The notes under the pieces: model-generated
Databases searched by the model: none
What the model saw: the letters and a program-made list of their open reading frames with translations, nothing else
What the model was told of the DNA's origin: nothing
Origin: Maratus speciosus
Taxonomy: Eukaryota; Arthropoda; Arachnida; Araneae; Salticidae
Reading direction: 5' to 3'
Length of the DNA: 64,000 nt
Assembly: GCA_963932465.1 (NCBI GenBank)
Contig: OZ010788.1
Location: 198,836,559-198,900,558, forward strand
Shown: in pieces, positions 24,390 through 35,664 of the stretch
Layout of the letters: the number at the start of each line of letters is the position of its first letter
Numbering within the stretch: position 1 is the stretch's first letter
Made by a program: the position numbers and the translations under genes

Positions 24390-24414
24390 ATCTATATATA
24401 TATATATATATATA
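24390..24414. repeat. (TA)n microsatellite
   Basis: About 12 TA dinucleotides. Confidence 0.85.
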
Positions 24415-24704
24415 TTTCTCTTATGTGGTGCGAAAGTGAGGCTGAATTTATAGCTTGCCATTTGACAACAACCACAACGTGTGTTCTCAGTGATTCATTT
24501 ACGGTCACATGATCGAATCCATTCAGCAAATCAAAATTCAGAGATAATCTCTTTTTAAAGACAGATCATTTGATAGATGTATGAATAGCAATTCCATTGG
24601 TTTATTTTACGATGGCATGTGCATTCAGCGAATCAGCTTTCTGATCAATATTGTCTTTTAGGTGTAATAGAAAACATTTTATTTACATTACGTTCACGTT
24701 ATAC

Positions 24705-25969
24705 TAGGGTGTCAATGATTTAAATCGGCGATTTAAATCAGCGATTTAAATTATGATTTAAATCAAGTGATTTTTTTTTTAAAATCATTGATTAAAATTA
24801 AAAAATTTCTAAATGTTTAAAATGACATAAACAAGCATTCAAATCTAAGATGAACATTATTTGGAAAGTTTCTACAGATATTGTGACTTATGAATGCACA
24901 AAACAAAGCTTTAAATAAATGTTTCTAAGCTTAATTCCTGAGTATTGTAAAAAAAAAAATTAAATACAGTAAGTTTGTAAAAAGCATGGTTTTTATCTAA
25001 CAAACATGAAAAGCATTTAATTTTAAAATGATATTTAAATCTAATATAACTTACAATGTCATAATTTCCTTTTAATAATCAAGTTATTCATTCTTTTATA
25101 TCTAATAAACATAGCAATAGAGTGTCAATGATTTTAATCAATTGATTTAAATCCGATGATAAAATCACATATTTTCTGATTTTTTTAAATGGTGTGAAAA
25201 AGCATTATAATCAGTAATGAAAATGATTTATAATGTTTATAAGATAATTTAATTGCTGAATAAATAAAAGAAGCTCTTTTAAAAAATAAAATTGTTTTAA
25301 ATATTTAAATAAGGTATTTCTTTAAAAATTGACAAAGTTTTTATCACAAAACTATATTTTATTTAAGTGGATATTTTATAGTTTCTACATATGTTTTCAT
25401 AACTTCTTTTGATTAGTTAAATTATTCCTTCTACTATATAAAATAAGTGCAATCTATTATTTTCTGTTGATAAATGAATTAGAAGAATTTCTGTGTAAAA
25501 TTACTGGCTGCTTTATGGATTTATCAAACTATTATTTATCACTTTTTTTCAACCACTTTTTCAAAAATGTAGATTGTGTTATTAATTAAACAGTTAATTG
25601 TTTAATAATTAAAAATTTAATCTGTATCATCAATTTAAAATTAAATGCAATTTATCAATAACTTAAAAATATAAGCAGTATTTAATATTGGTTTACATAA
25701 TTATTACAAAATATTAATGCACATAATGTTGTATGTTACTAAAGAAATTTTTAATTTGCTGTTTTTTGTAATTTCTATAATTACATAATTAAAATTTTAT
25801 TAATTAAAGCAAAAAAAACATAGATTATGTTAGTAATTGGTGGGTTATTCATTTTTGAAATGCTTAATTCTTGGTAGATGTTTAATAAATATTTTAACAC
25901 AAGGAAAAAGAAAAAAAAAAATGATTTTTTTTAATTAAAAAAAAAAAATCATGATTTTTTTACACCCTA
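24705..25969 (+). mobile_element. Non-autonomous hAT element, TSD CGTTATAC
   Basis: Starts TAGGGTGTCAATGATTTAAA and ends ATTTTTTTACACCCTA (TAGGGTGT / ACACCCTA inverted ends), with a perfect 8-bp duplication CGTTATAC at 24697-24704 and 25970-25977. The subterminal word GATTTAAATC recurs near the left end and ATCATGATTTTTT near the right. The 1.27-kb AT-rich interior has no transposase frame. Confidence 0.93.
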
Positions 25970-25977
25970 CGTTATAC

Positions 25978-26068
25978 ATTGCATGTCCGAAGTGTTTTTC
26001 AAAGAGTTTTTTGTTTACATTTCGTTCACGTTATACATAGCATGTCCGTAGTGTTTTTCAAAGAGTTT
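25978..26068 (+). repeat. Short tandem duplication interrupted by the hAT element
   Basis: A unit TTTACATTACGTTCACGTTA...GTGTTTTTCAAAGAGTTTT exists twice: once split by the hAT element (24682-24704 plus 25978-26010) and once intact (26014-26068). The intact unit is therefore a local copy of the empty insertion site. Confidence 0.85.
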
Positions 26069-26286
26069 TAAATGAACTTAAGCCATACTGTGCAATATTA
26101 TAGGCGAAAAAATTAATTTGCATTTGCAACAAATTTTTCCATTACTTTTTTATATATAAAAATATTCTGGCTTGAGTTGACTCAAATAGTGGCAAGCGAG
26201 CGAATTGAGTTTGGGATCATGTAGTGTTCCCAATGGGAATTATGGTGCAATTCATGGGGGTTGGTGAGCATTAGTGAGCACTAACT

Positions 26287-26325
26287 TCAATTACACTAGG
26301 AAGCTGAGCCCCCTAGTGTAATTGA
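26287..26325. repeat. Perfect 14-bp-arm hairpin
   Basis: TCAATTACACTAGG at 26287-26300 and CCTAGTGTAATTGA at 26312-26325 are perfect complements with an 11-base loop. Confidence 0.85.
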
Positions 26326-26660
26326 AAATGATTTAGGAGCATATCAGCTACCTTAACAAATTGTAAAAATTTATGTTAATCTATAGAAGAAATTTCATTG
26401 CAGGAGGAATACTCTTATCAAAATTTAATAATTTAATCTAAAGCCAATTTCAATTCTTTCAAACACTTTTTCTAAATTTTAAATATTTTTAAAAAATCTG
26501 TACTCTAAAATTACTCAATTTATTGGTTTTTTTTTTAGTATATTGCATATTGTTATGTTCGGTCATTCTTTATTTAATCTTACTGTAAATGATCAACTGA
26601 ACAAGTTCGTCCTTAACAGCTCAAATTTTGTCTGCACATTCGAAAATATAATAACACAAT

Positions 26661-26913
26661 TGTTAATGCGTTCAAAAAGGATGTTATTTTAACAACCCAG
26701 CTTTCAGAATATAATGCGGACGCCAATTATGTATTTATGAACTTAAAATGTACATAAAGAAGTCAATTAACTCTCAAAACAAAAATAATTTATTTACCGG
26801 TAAAGCTTTTACCTTCTTCCATAAAAAATATTCAAAACCAAAATAAAAGGTATCACGAGAATAAAGATGAGAGGATAATAAAAAATAAATAAACATGGAC
26901 AATAGATTTAACA
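26661..26913 (-). repeat. 3' LTR of the BEL/Pao element
   Basis: Nearly identical to 32315-32572, apart from the first dozen bases and about five substitutions or indels. On the minus strand it opens TGTTAAATCTATTG and closes near TTAACA. Contains TTTACCGGTAAAGCTTTTAC, a short palindrome (ACCGGT core). Confidence 0.88.
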
Positions 26914-26927
26914 TCCTCCCACCTTTT
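26914..26927 (-). promoter_or_regulatory. Polypurine tract of the BEL/Pao element
   Basis: On the minus strand AAAAGGTGGGAGGA abuts the TG that opens the 3' LTR, the standard plus-strand primer position. Confidence 0.8.
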
Positions 26928-27025
26928 GATTATATATTATAATCAAAACTTCACATTAAATAAATACAACATTTACATAAACATCATAAATCGAGTCTTT
27001 CTGGAACCTTTATCATTCTACCAGA

Positions 27026-30000
27026 TCACGTCTTTTTAATTTGCGATTTGTCTTTTGCAGGCTCAACCTGATTTTCATTCAAAGTTGGTTTAGATAAATT
27101 GTTTTCAGTAAAATCCACTGATGACACTTCCAGAGGGTAAATTCTTTGAATAGGCCGAATCATCTGCGAATGAGACGTTTGTAACTTCAAAAGACAAACT
27201 TTTCCGTCTTTGCCCCAAATGAGCTCTGTAACCCGTCCTAAGGGCCAATTGATTCTTTTCTTGTTATCTGCTCCCACCAAGACTATATCTCCTACAGCAA
27301 TTGAACGTTGCAATCTTCTCCCATTTGGTCGTTGGATAAGGAGACCCAAATATTCTAATCTAAATCGATTTCTGAGCTCTTTTTGCAGTTCTTGCCTATA
27401 TTTAAGTCTTCTAGTGAGAGAACCTTCCTCAACCGCCTCAACGTCTGGTAAACCACATTCATGAATATCTTTCAGAAACATGTCCGGTGATATGGGTTTG
27501 ATGGACTCTTTTTCAGACATGTAAGTTAGTGGTCGCAAATTTATAATACTTTCGCAGTCAGCTAATACAGTTATCATCTGTTCATAGTTCAAACAGGCTT
27601 TTCCTAAGACTCTTTTTAATAGATCTTTCATCAATCTGATGAGCCTCTCCCACCATCCACCCCACCAAGCAGCAGTCGGAGGGTTGTATTTCTATTTGAA
27701 AGAATTTATTGCTCCATACTTCTGTATGCGATTCCAGTTCAATCTTTTTAAAAAATTGGATGCACCAACAAAATTGGAACCATTGTCGCAATATATATCA
27801 AAACATCTTCCTCTACGAAATACAAATCTTCGCAAAGCCATTAAAAATGACTCTGTAGAAGCTGAAGTCACAAGCTCCAAATGCACAGCTCTGTAGATGG
27901 CACATGTAAATAAGATAACCCAACTCTTCTGTTTATTTTTAAGAAACAAAGGGCCCGCCATATCAATGCCGATAATCTGAAATACAGCTGCATCTTTCAC
28001 TCGATTTTCTGGCAGAGAAACTGGAGAAGATTCTAAATTCTTCGAATTAAATCTTTTACAAATGGTACATTTTGATAGAACAGAGCTCACAGTTCTTCTT
28101 CCATTCAAAATCCAGTATTTTTCTCTAAGCAAATTTAGAAGAATCTGAGGACCTGCATGACAATTTTTGTGGTGGTAATGTAAAATTAATCGTTTGACAA
28201 CTTCATGATTTGAAGGAACAACCATAGGTGTGAGGAAATCCATATTGTCTTGTCTATACGTAATCTTAGTCTTTACACGTATTATGTCTTGTTCATCCTT
28301 AAACGTCTCCAGAGTTTTCAATCTCCCCTCACTTTCATGGGAAAAACATTCCTTTTGTATCATCCAAATTATCTTCGTTTCCACTCTCTTAAATTCAAGA
28401 TTCATAAATTCTCCTTTGATCTGTTCCTTTGGATTAGAAGAATTATATCTGAAACGAAGTATCCAACCAACAAGACGTACGATTTTCTCATAACTAGAAA
28501 AATACTGGTAGTACCAGCTTTTCTCTGGACTTTCATCAACATTTACCAGTAATTTTGTAGACTTCAATTTTTCTTTTTCAATTTCTTCTTCATTTATGTC
28601 TTGGCACTTGAAATCCATATATTTATAATATTCTTTAGAATCTTTAAGCCAAGATGGACCCTCCCACCATTTGAGAGATACCAGCTGTCTTGCTTTACAT
28701 CCTCTAGATGGCAGATCTGCTAGATTCATTTCACCAGGTATATATTTCCATAAAACAGGATCAGTCAAATTTTTTATTTCTTGAACTCTGTTTCTAACAA
28801 AAACAGACCAGTTTTCTTTCTTGGATATCCATGCAAGCACTGTTGTGGAATCGCTCCAAAAATATCTTTCCATATCTTCCCAGCCCATAGCGTCAGTTAC
28901 TGATTTAGCCAATCTAGCACCAATCAAAGCAGCTAAAAGTTCCATTCTAGGTATAGTTCCACATTTTAAAGGACCTATGCGGGATTTCGCTTCAAGAAGG
29001 AATAACTCTACACGATCTTTAGTTGCTATCCTCAAAAATATAACAGCAGCATACGCATACTGACTTGCATCACAAAATGTGTGAAGAGTACAACCTTTTA
29101 AATTATCTGGGGTGAACTGAATGTATCTAGGAATCTGAATTTCTTGTAAACAATTTAATTCATGAAACCATTCAATAAATTCATTTTTTATATTACTAGT
29201 AACTTCTTCATCCCACGTGATTCCTTCTTTCCATGTTTTCTGTAAGATCATCTTGTGACATATCATAACTGGAGCAGTAAAACCAATTGGATCAAAAACT
29301 TTATGTGCAACTGATAGCATGATTCTTTTTGTTATTTTTGCTATATTTATATCTTTCGTCCAGCTTACGTTAACTTTTAAAACGTCTAGAAGTCTGTTCC
29401 ATTGTAATCCCAGTATAGCAGTTTCTTCGCTATTTTCGATATTGTTTCTTTCTTCTGTCCGTTCCGATCCTCTCAAATCAAATCCATCTTTAGCCATAAG
29501 AGATTTAGAATCAGTTATAAACCTTTCCAATTCTTCCTGCGTCTGGACACTAGCAACGACATTGTCAACATAAAAGCTTCTCAGCAATTGCTGTTTAAGA
29601 TTGGGGTCGTATTCTTCATCGTTTTTAATGTGATATTCTGTGACGGAACTGAGAAGAAAAGGAGAGCTTTTGACTCCAAACACCACTCTAGTATGTCGAA
29701 ACATTCTAATATTTCTTTCTTCTGGATTACTTCACCACAAGAAACTCATACAGTCCCGATCTTCTTTACAAATAGCTATTTGTAAAAATGCTTTCTTGAT
29801 ATCAGCTACAACACCAAATTTATTTTTTCTAAATCGTAAGAGAATGTCAGGAATTAATTCAATAAGATTTGGCCCACAATGCAAACATTGATTCAAAGAT
29901 GGATGGTTCTGCATTCTAGCTGATGCATCAAACACTGGACGAATGGGAGTTGTACTGCTCTCTTTTATTACTGGTCGATGAGGTAAATAATTTTCATAAA

Positions 30001-30592
30001 GATTCATTTCAGCCTGTGGAATTTCCTCAATAATTTGAACATCAAGCCACCCTAATAGCACTTTTTCATACTTTTGATAAATGTTATCGGAAAGCAACTT
30101 GTTTGTAACGTTACTCAATCTTTTCTTGACTAAACTCAAATTATCAGGTAAAGGTGGTGTATCTTCTGACCATGGCAAAGAAACTTCATAACGATTATCT
30201 TCATTCATTTTTACTGTCTGTAAAAAATGCTCTTTAACCTGACGATCAATCTCCATTTTAGATTGTTTTTCAATCTGATCATTTATTCCAAGCAAATCCA
30301 ATTTCCATAAATCAGCAATCTCTGCTTCCTTTACAAACATAGATATAACTGACAAAGCTAAATTTTCTTTAGACGCATTATCATGAGGCACTTTTCCCAT
30401 TAATGTCCAACCTAAAAATGTTTCCAGTGCTACTAATCCCGATGACAGTATTTCTCTACCACCTGTCAGTAATTTTCCCATTACATCAGCTCCAATCAAT
30501 ATTTGAATAGATTCTGGAGATTCACCAGCATCCGTCAAACTGATGCCTTTTTTCGATAATTCTTTAAACCAGGATCCTTTTCCTACAGGCAT
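27026..30592 (-). pseudogene. BEL/Pao pol: reverse transcriptase, RNase H and integrase, with stops
   Basis: One continuous minus-strand frame broken by stops at 29732-29734 (TGA, in RT) and 27692-27694 (TAG, in integrase). RT signs: PVFDASAR, FGVVADIKKAF with the first catalytic Asp, and FYVDNVV (YVDN, the family active site with Asn in the last place). RNase H: FCDAS and FWSDSTTVLAW. Integrase: the HHCC zinc region (HYHHKNCHAG ... CTICKRF), IGIDMAGPL and YCDNGSNFVGA as the first two catalytic Asp positions, then WWGGWWERL and LRPLTY, and a C-terminal GDIVLVGADN-type tail. No envelope frame follows; the end at 27026 lies 113 bp from the LTR. No intact polyprotein can be made. Confidence 0.93.
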
Positions 30593-30598
30593 AACATT

Positions 30599-31420
30599 CT
30601 AACATATAATGTTTTGATCCAAAACTTCAAAATTACATTTAAAATTTTCTTTCAAATCGCTTAATCTTACCTTGTAGTAACGATGATTATAATCCTTTGT
30701 TATGACTCCGCCAAAAAGGGAATGAGAAACTTTTTCTTCTCGAACAGGTAAATACTTCATTTCTTCGGCTAAATGTTTTAAAATATACGATCCCTGAGAA
30801 CCTGAGTCCAAAATTAATCTAACATCTTTCTTTTTGTTTTCAGAAAATATTTTTGCCTTGAGTGTCTGAAGAAACACTTTAGGATTTCTATTGAAATTGG
30901 CCATATTTACTTCTTTTCCAGACGACTTTTCTGCGTCTTCCTCTTTCTTTTCATTGAGCTTATTCTTATCGAGCGTTTGACACATCACAGACGCATGTCT
31001 TTTATCATAAAAGAAACACTTCAAGATAGCTCTACATTGCTTCGTTGTGTGACCTGTTGCCAAACATGAAAAACAACATCTTTTGTCCTTCAATATATTC
31101 TGCTTTTCATTAAAACTCATCTTCCGTGCCGAAAAGCATTCTGAACTCAGATGTCTTCCTTTGCAAAAAACGCAATTTTTTCTTAAATCTGGTCTTGAAG
31201 AAGTTGTTAATAAAGTAGCAGCAGTTGGTAAATGTTTATTAACATCGTTATAACTTTTGTTTTTTCTAAAACTCGTGTCATCTTTTCTCGCCAAACCTAA
31301 ACCTGCCACTGCCAAATTAATTCTTTCATCTCCTTCAACTTCAGATTTGAAAAACGCCATTAAATTATCTAGGCGCTCTTTTGCATCAGAACTAACAGAA
31401 TTCGTATGTGTTCGATTCAC
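30599..31420 (-). pseudogene. BEL/Pao gag zinc knuckles and aspartic protease
   Basis: A 273-residue minus-strand frame in the same frame as pol but cut from it by a TAG at 30599-30601. It contains a CX2C..C cluster (residues about 83-95), a perfect CX2CX4HX4C nucleocapsid knuckle (CFSCLATGHTTKQC, about 116-129), and the aspartic protease active site DSGS at about 205-208. It is separated from the upstream gag part by a frameshift near 31417. Confidence 0.9.
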
Positions 31421-32264
31421 GCTTTCAAAAATTCAGCAGCAAAACAAGATTCTACCATTGGATATAATATTGAAGCACATTTATCTGTTGTGACACCTAA
31501 CGTCTCAAGAGCTCGTAAATACAACTCAAGTTTATCATACAATGATGTAATAGAAAATTTTCCTTTTGATTGCACAGATATAATTAATTTTAATAATTCT
31601 CGCACATACACTTCAACCAAAAGATCTTCCCTACCGAAACGAGCTTTAAGACTCTCTACAGCTTTGGCATAGTTAGCGCCAGTTGGCTGAAAACTATCAA
31701 CAACTTCTCGCGCTCTAGATCCAGTGACAGTTGCTTGAATCAAATACTGGAATTTATTTTCTGGCGCAATATCTTGATCATTGTGAATCTGTTCAAACTG
31801 ACTCCAAAATGGCAACCATTCCTTATATCACCATCAAATTGGCGAAATTCCAACTTGGGCAACGTAAATTTCTTTTTTGAATTATTAGTTTCGTAATCAT
31901 TGGAAATGTACTCACCTTGCATTTGCCCCTGTGACTGGATTTTTGCTAATTCTGATTGATGATTTAATTCCAACTTTTTTAACTCTACTTCTTGATCCAA
32001 CTTTTTTAACTCCGACTTTTCCTTTAATTCTTGATCCGACTTCTCCTTTTCTAACTTCTTACCCTCGTTTTCTTTTTCCTTTCTCTCAGCAACAGCGTTG
32101 GATAAAATTTCTTGTACAAAAGTGGGATCCTGTTTATATTCATTACTATTCAAAATAATTTCCTTTAGTGTCCCAATCGTATAATCTTGCGGGATTGTTT
32201 CCCCAAGCTCTTCTACCACAAACTTTAAGTCGGCCTTTTTAAAATTTTTAACGGCTTGAAACAT
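31417..32264 (-). pseudogene. BEL/Pao gag N-terminal and capsid region, frameshifted
   Basis: Begins with ATG at 32264 (MFQAVKNFKKADL), 51 bp from the 5' LTR. A charged coiled-coil-like stretch (about residues 60-105, rich in E and K) is followed by LPKLEFRQFDGD, typical of the start of the BEL/Pao capsid domain. The frame shifts around 31825 into FWSQFEQIHND, then LIQATVTGSAR-type sequence, and stops at 31417 where it should join the zinc-knuckle part. Two frameshifts make it non-functional. Confidence 0.88.
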
Positions 32265-32293
32265 TTTGCCTCAAATAAATCTTGTAAAATGTC

Positions 32294-32311
32294 CTGTCGC
32301 GCCAGACGCCA
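32294..32311 (-). promoter_or_regulatory. Primer-binding site of the BEL/Pao element
   Basis: On the minus strand TGGCGTCTGGCGCGACAG begins three bases after the 5' LTR; it starts TGGCG and has a GACAGG-type continuation, as in tRNA-primed retroelements. The exact tRNA is not assigned. Confidence 0.65.
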
Positions 32312-32314
32312 CAA

Positions 32315-32572
32315 TGCTAATTAAAGCGTTAAAAAAGGATGTTATTTTAACAACCTAGCTTTCAGAATATAATGCGGATGCCAATTATGTATTTATGAAC
32401 TTAAAATGTACATAAAGAAGTCAATTAACCTCTCAAAACAAAAATAATTTATTTACCGGTAAAGCTTTTACCTTCTTCCATAAAAAATATTCAAAACCAA
32501 AGCAAAAGGTATCACGAGAATAAAGATGAGAGGATAATAAAAAATAAATAAACATAGACAATAGATTTAACA
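32315..32572 (-). repeat. 5' LTR of the BEL/Pao element
   Basis: Direct repeat of 26661-26913. The outer minus-strand end is TGTTAAATC at 32572; the inner end is AGCA at 32315, beside the primer-binding site. Confidence 0.88.
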
Positions 32573-34001
32573 GCAATGGCATTCATATCGTTTTCAGCAA
32601 TGCGGAAGGACATTCCATGTAAGCATTTAAAACAAAATGTCAAATGCATCAATATATTTTGTTTGATTCAGGTTTGTTTGGAGAAACTGACCAGCATAGC
32701 GACAAAGCCTGCTAGTATTATCCTGCTAATATTATAGGTGACGCCTGCTACACTATATGGCCAATGATGACCGGTCACTTGTGATTTTAGATGTTTTTTT
32801 AAATATCTAGAAAAATACTAGAGGAATAATCCTGAAACTTCAGGTGTGTAAACAGCAGAGTAGATGTCATATATTTCTGTAAAAAAAAATTCCCGAAACT
32901 CCTTAGGGAACCATAAACAAATTGAAGAAAAATCTGTAAAAACTAATGTTGCAAAAGCATTGAAACTGTAGCACATGATTGGGAGGCTTTTTGTAATAAA
33001 CTGTGAGCACACATACTCGTGAAGAAATTAAGGTTTTTATAAAAACAATCCGAAATCTCACCTAGTTTTTTGCTTACAATTTGCAGAGTTCTTAATATAA
33101 AAGAATGCTCTTTTTAGGAACCATGACAAACGACATTGTACACAATACTGTGCAATCAAAATTAAAAAATAATAAATATTGAATGAAAAATGAGCAGGTT
33201 CACTAAACAATGTTTCACTGTGCAGGTATGAATGCAATCAAAGTATAATGTGCATAATGTATTAGCTAAATGTATAGAGCAACTTTTGTGAAAGTCTCAA
33301 AAACATAGCTTGAAAATTCTGAAAGTGATCGTTGATAGAATAAACTCGAAATCTGTTGTTACCAAAAAGATGAGGGGCTGTATCCAAATATAGTATGTTA
33401 CACACTATAGCACGTACACAATATTGACGCCAACCAACATAACAAAATGAATATCCTATTCAGTTACAATTAAAGGTAGGAGACAAACATAAAATTATGT
33501 ACAGTTAATTAATTTTTATTGGAAAAAAGATACATGTTTATTAATTAAAATTACATAAAATGCAAAAAAGAAAAATAATTTATTTTTTCTCTAATTTATA
33601 CACATTTGTTCCAAAATAATTATCCATAATATCCGCATAATATTTATAATTAAACTACATAATTTTAAACTAGACACTAAGTATCGTAAACAATTTATTA
33701 AATAAAAAGTATATATTATTTTATTTTATAATATTTATATATAAATGCCATTTTGATAAAAATGCTGCCTTATAAAAACAAGAAATTTGATAACATCAAG
33801 AAATATTCACTATAAATATTATAATGAAAGGAATTGCTTAGCATCTATAAATATAATTTGATTGATTTTCATATTTGTTTTGTTACTTACTATTTTTCAT
33901 TTAAATATTGTTCTCTGTAATATCATAAATAAATTTAAAAAATTTCTTTTAAATTTTCTAGCTTATTTCCATAGAGTTTATTTTTTATTTTAATTTTTTA
34001 G
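32573..34001. other. Intron, no feature recognised
   Basis: AT-rich; no supported TE end or coding motif. The last bases form the TTTTTTAG acceptor of the next exon. Confidence 0.4.
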
Positions 34002-34057
34002 GATGGTAAACAGATTCCTTTGAAATTTGATAGAATCTTATGTGATGTGCCTTGCAG
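34002..34057 (+). CDS. NSUN2: NSUN2 exon: DRILCDVPC (cysteine motif IV, first part)
   Basis: A 56-bp micro-exon after TTTTTAG (ending 34001) and before GTAAAG (34058). It encodes DGKQIPLKFDRILCDVPC and the first two bases (AG) of the Ser that continues PCSGDG. The final Cys is the motif IV cysteine needed for release of the methylated RNA in this family (C271 in human NSUN2 by my recollection). The exon is isolated between two introns of more than 9 kb, each packed with TEs. Confidence 0.96.
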
Positions 34058-34780
34058 GTAAAGACATTTCTGTTTAATGGTAGCAGATTAATGCTATATT
34101 TTACATATGTGAACATAATGAAAAAGGAATATTTTCTTTAGTTCATTCTATTGTTCTAGAGTGGAATAAGTTTAAACAAAATGAAATCTTAAAAGTCATC
34201 TGTAAAATATGAAGCTTTTTTATAAATTCTACTGCTTGTTTGTTACTAAACATATTATTGTTATGCCTGAATTTGATTGATTAGCAAGGTTTGCATTTAC
34301 CCCTATTTTATGTGTAAATTCCAGAAAATTCATGAAACGACTGACAATATTTACAACAGCGAATCAATAACTGGCTTGCCAATTGACATTCACCCCATCT
34401 ACTTCCAATTTTAAAAATAAAGTACTATTGTTAACTGTATTATGAAACTTCTGTTCATATAAGAAAGAAAAAAATCTTAAAGTTACAAAAAAAAAAAAAA
34501 AAAAAAGAGGAAAAATCACATTTTTTTTCCACTTTTGTAACTTTTTGGCCGATTTTTAATTAATTTGCCCTAATTCCTTAATTCTATGTTGAAGTCCATT
34601 TCCATAGCTTCAAAACAAAAGTACTTTCTACTCTCTAACTCTTATAGTTTTAGACTTATATGCAATTAAATGCATTAAGTACTGTACAATTTTCAAAATG
34701 TATGGAATTTTAACTGAATTTCAGAGGGACGTAACTCAGTCAAAAATTTTATCTGGTCAAAATCCTTTTTGGGATATTTT

Positions 34781-34823
34781 ATGCAAGTAGCGGATGGGGA
34801 CAGCTTAATGCAGCAATGTTAAA
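34781..34823 (+). repeat. Left arm of a 2.4-kb-spaced inverted repeat
   Basis: GTAGCGGATGGGGACAGCTT and flanks pair with 37146-37193 (about 43 bases, two mismatches and a 4-base gap). The pair encloses the solo LTR at 35665-36954, so it may be the ends of an older element. Confidence 0.7.
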
Positions 34824-35664
34824 GAAGCACCTGCGTAGAAGAAGGGAAAAGGGAATCTTGTAAGGTATTCTTTAAAGCTGGTTTCAAACAAAGGGAAAAA
34901 ATAAGTTTTTGCATTTAATACTGGCGCCACCTATCCAAAATATTTGAAAATAATATTAAAAACGAAATCTTTAGAACATGATCTTTCCAACATTGTAGTA
35001 AGAATTATTTAAATAAGAAAACAAATATCTAACTTTTACTTTTAAAATTTAAAAGCAGTTCATCTTTTATGTCATAATAATGTTACTGCATATATAACTC
35101 ATTGCATATAAATAAATAGATAGGGATATGCATGTGGCATTTTAACCGCTTTAAGGCTTATAGCAAATTAGTTTATAAGGAATAAAATAAAATTATTATT
35201 TCTTATCTTAAGGTAAATCTTTGTCTTTGCTTTCAGTCAAGGATTTAAAAAACAATAAATATGATTTAAGTAGCATATACTTCTATAATTAAAATATACA
35301 TAATTTAATACTTGTTTCCTCAGATAATTATCAATTATGCATATATCATTATTACTATACATTAGTATGTCATTGTGGTTTCAATTTGTTTTTAAAATAG
35401 TTTAGAAAAATATAAAAGCTATTACTATTTGTTTGCACTTTGGTCTTAATTTAAAATTTTCCTTTGTTATATATAGTATTTAAAAAAAAAAAAAAAAATC
35501 GAATTAAAGGGCACAGTTCAATTTCTTTAGTTATTACATTGAACTAAACATAATTTAATTTTAGGATTATTTCAGTTCCTATTTTATAGCAAATGTATAA
35601 TGAGAGCATCTCATAATTTTTTTAACATTACAATATTAATAATTTAATTATAATGCGTTATCTT

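Larger units (their letters stand above)
26661..32572 (-). mobile_element. Complete but defective BEL/Pao LTR retrotransposon
   Basis: A minus-strand element of 5912 bp with LTRs of about 255 bp, a polypurine tract beside the 3' LTR, a primer-binding site after the 5' LTR, and gag-protease-RT-RNase H-integrase in BEL/Pao order. Flanks ACAAT (26656-26660) and GCAAT (32573-32577) look like a 5-bp target duplication with one change. The coding region has two frameshifts and three stop codons, so it is inactive; the LTRs differ at only a handful of sites, implying fairly recent insertion. It sits antisense in the 9.7-kb NSUN2 intron. No envelope-like frame. Confidence 0.93.

Noticed and set aside
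26661..32572. Retrovirus-like element with envelope
   Set aside because: Only 113 bp separate the end of the integrase frame from the 3' LTR; there is no room for and no sign of an envelope gene.
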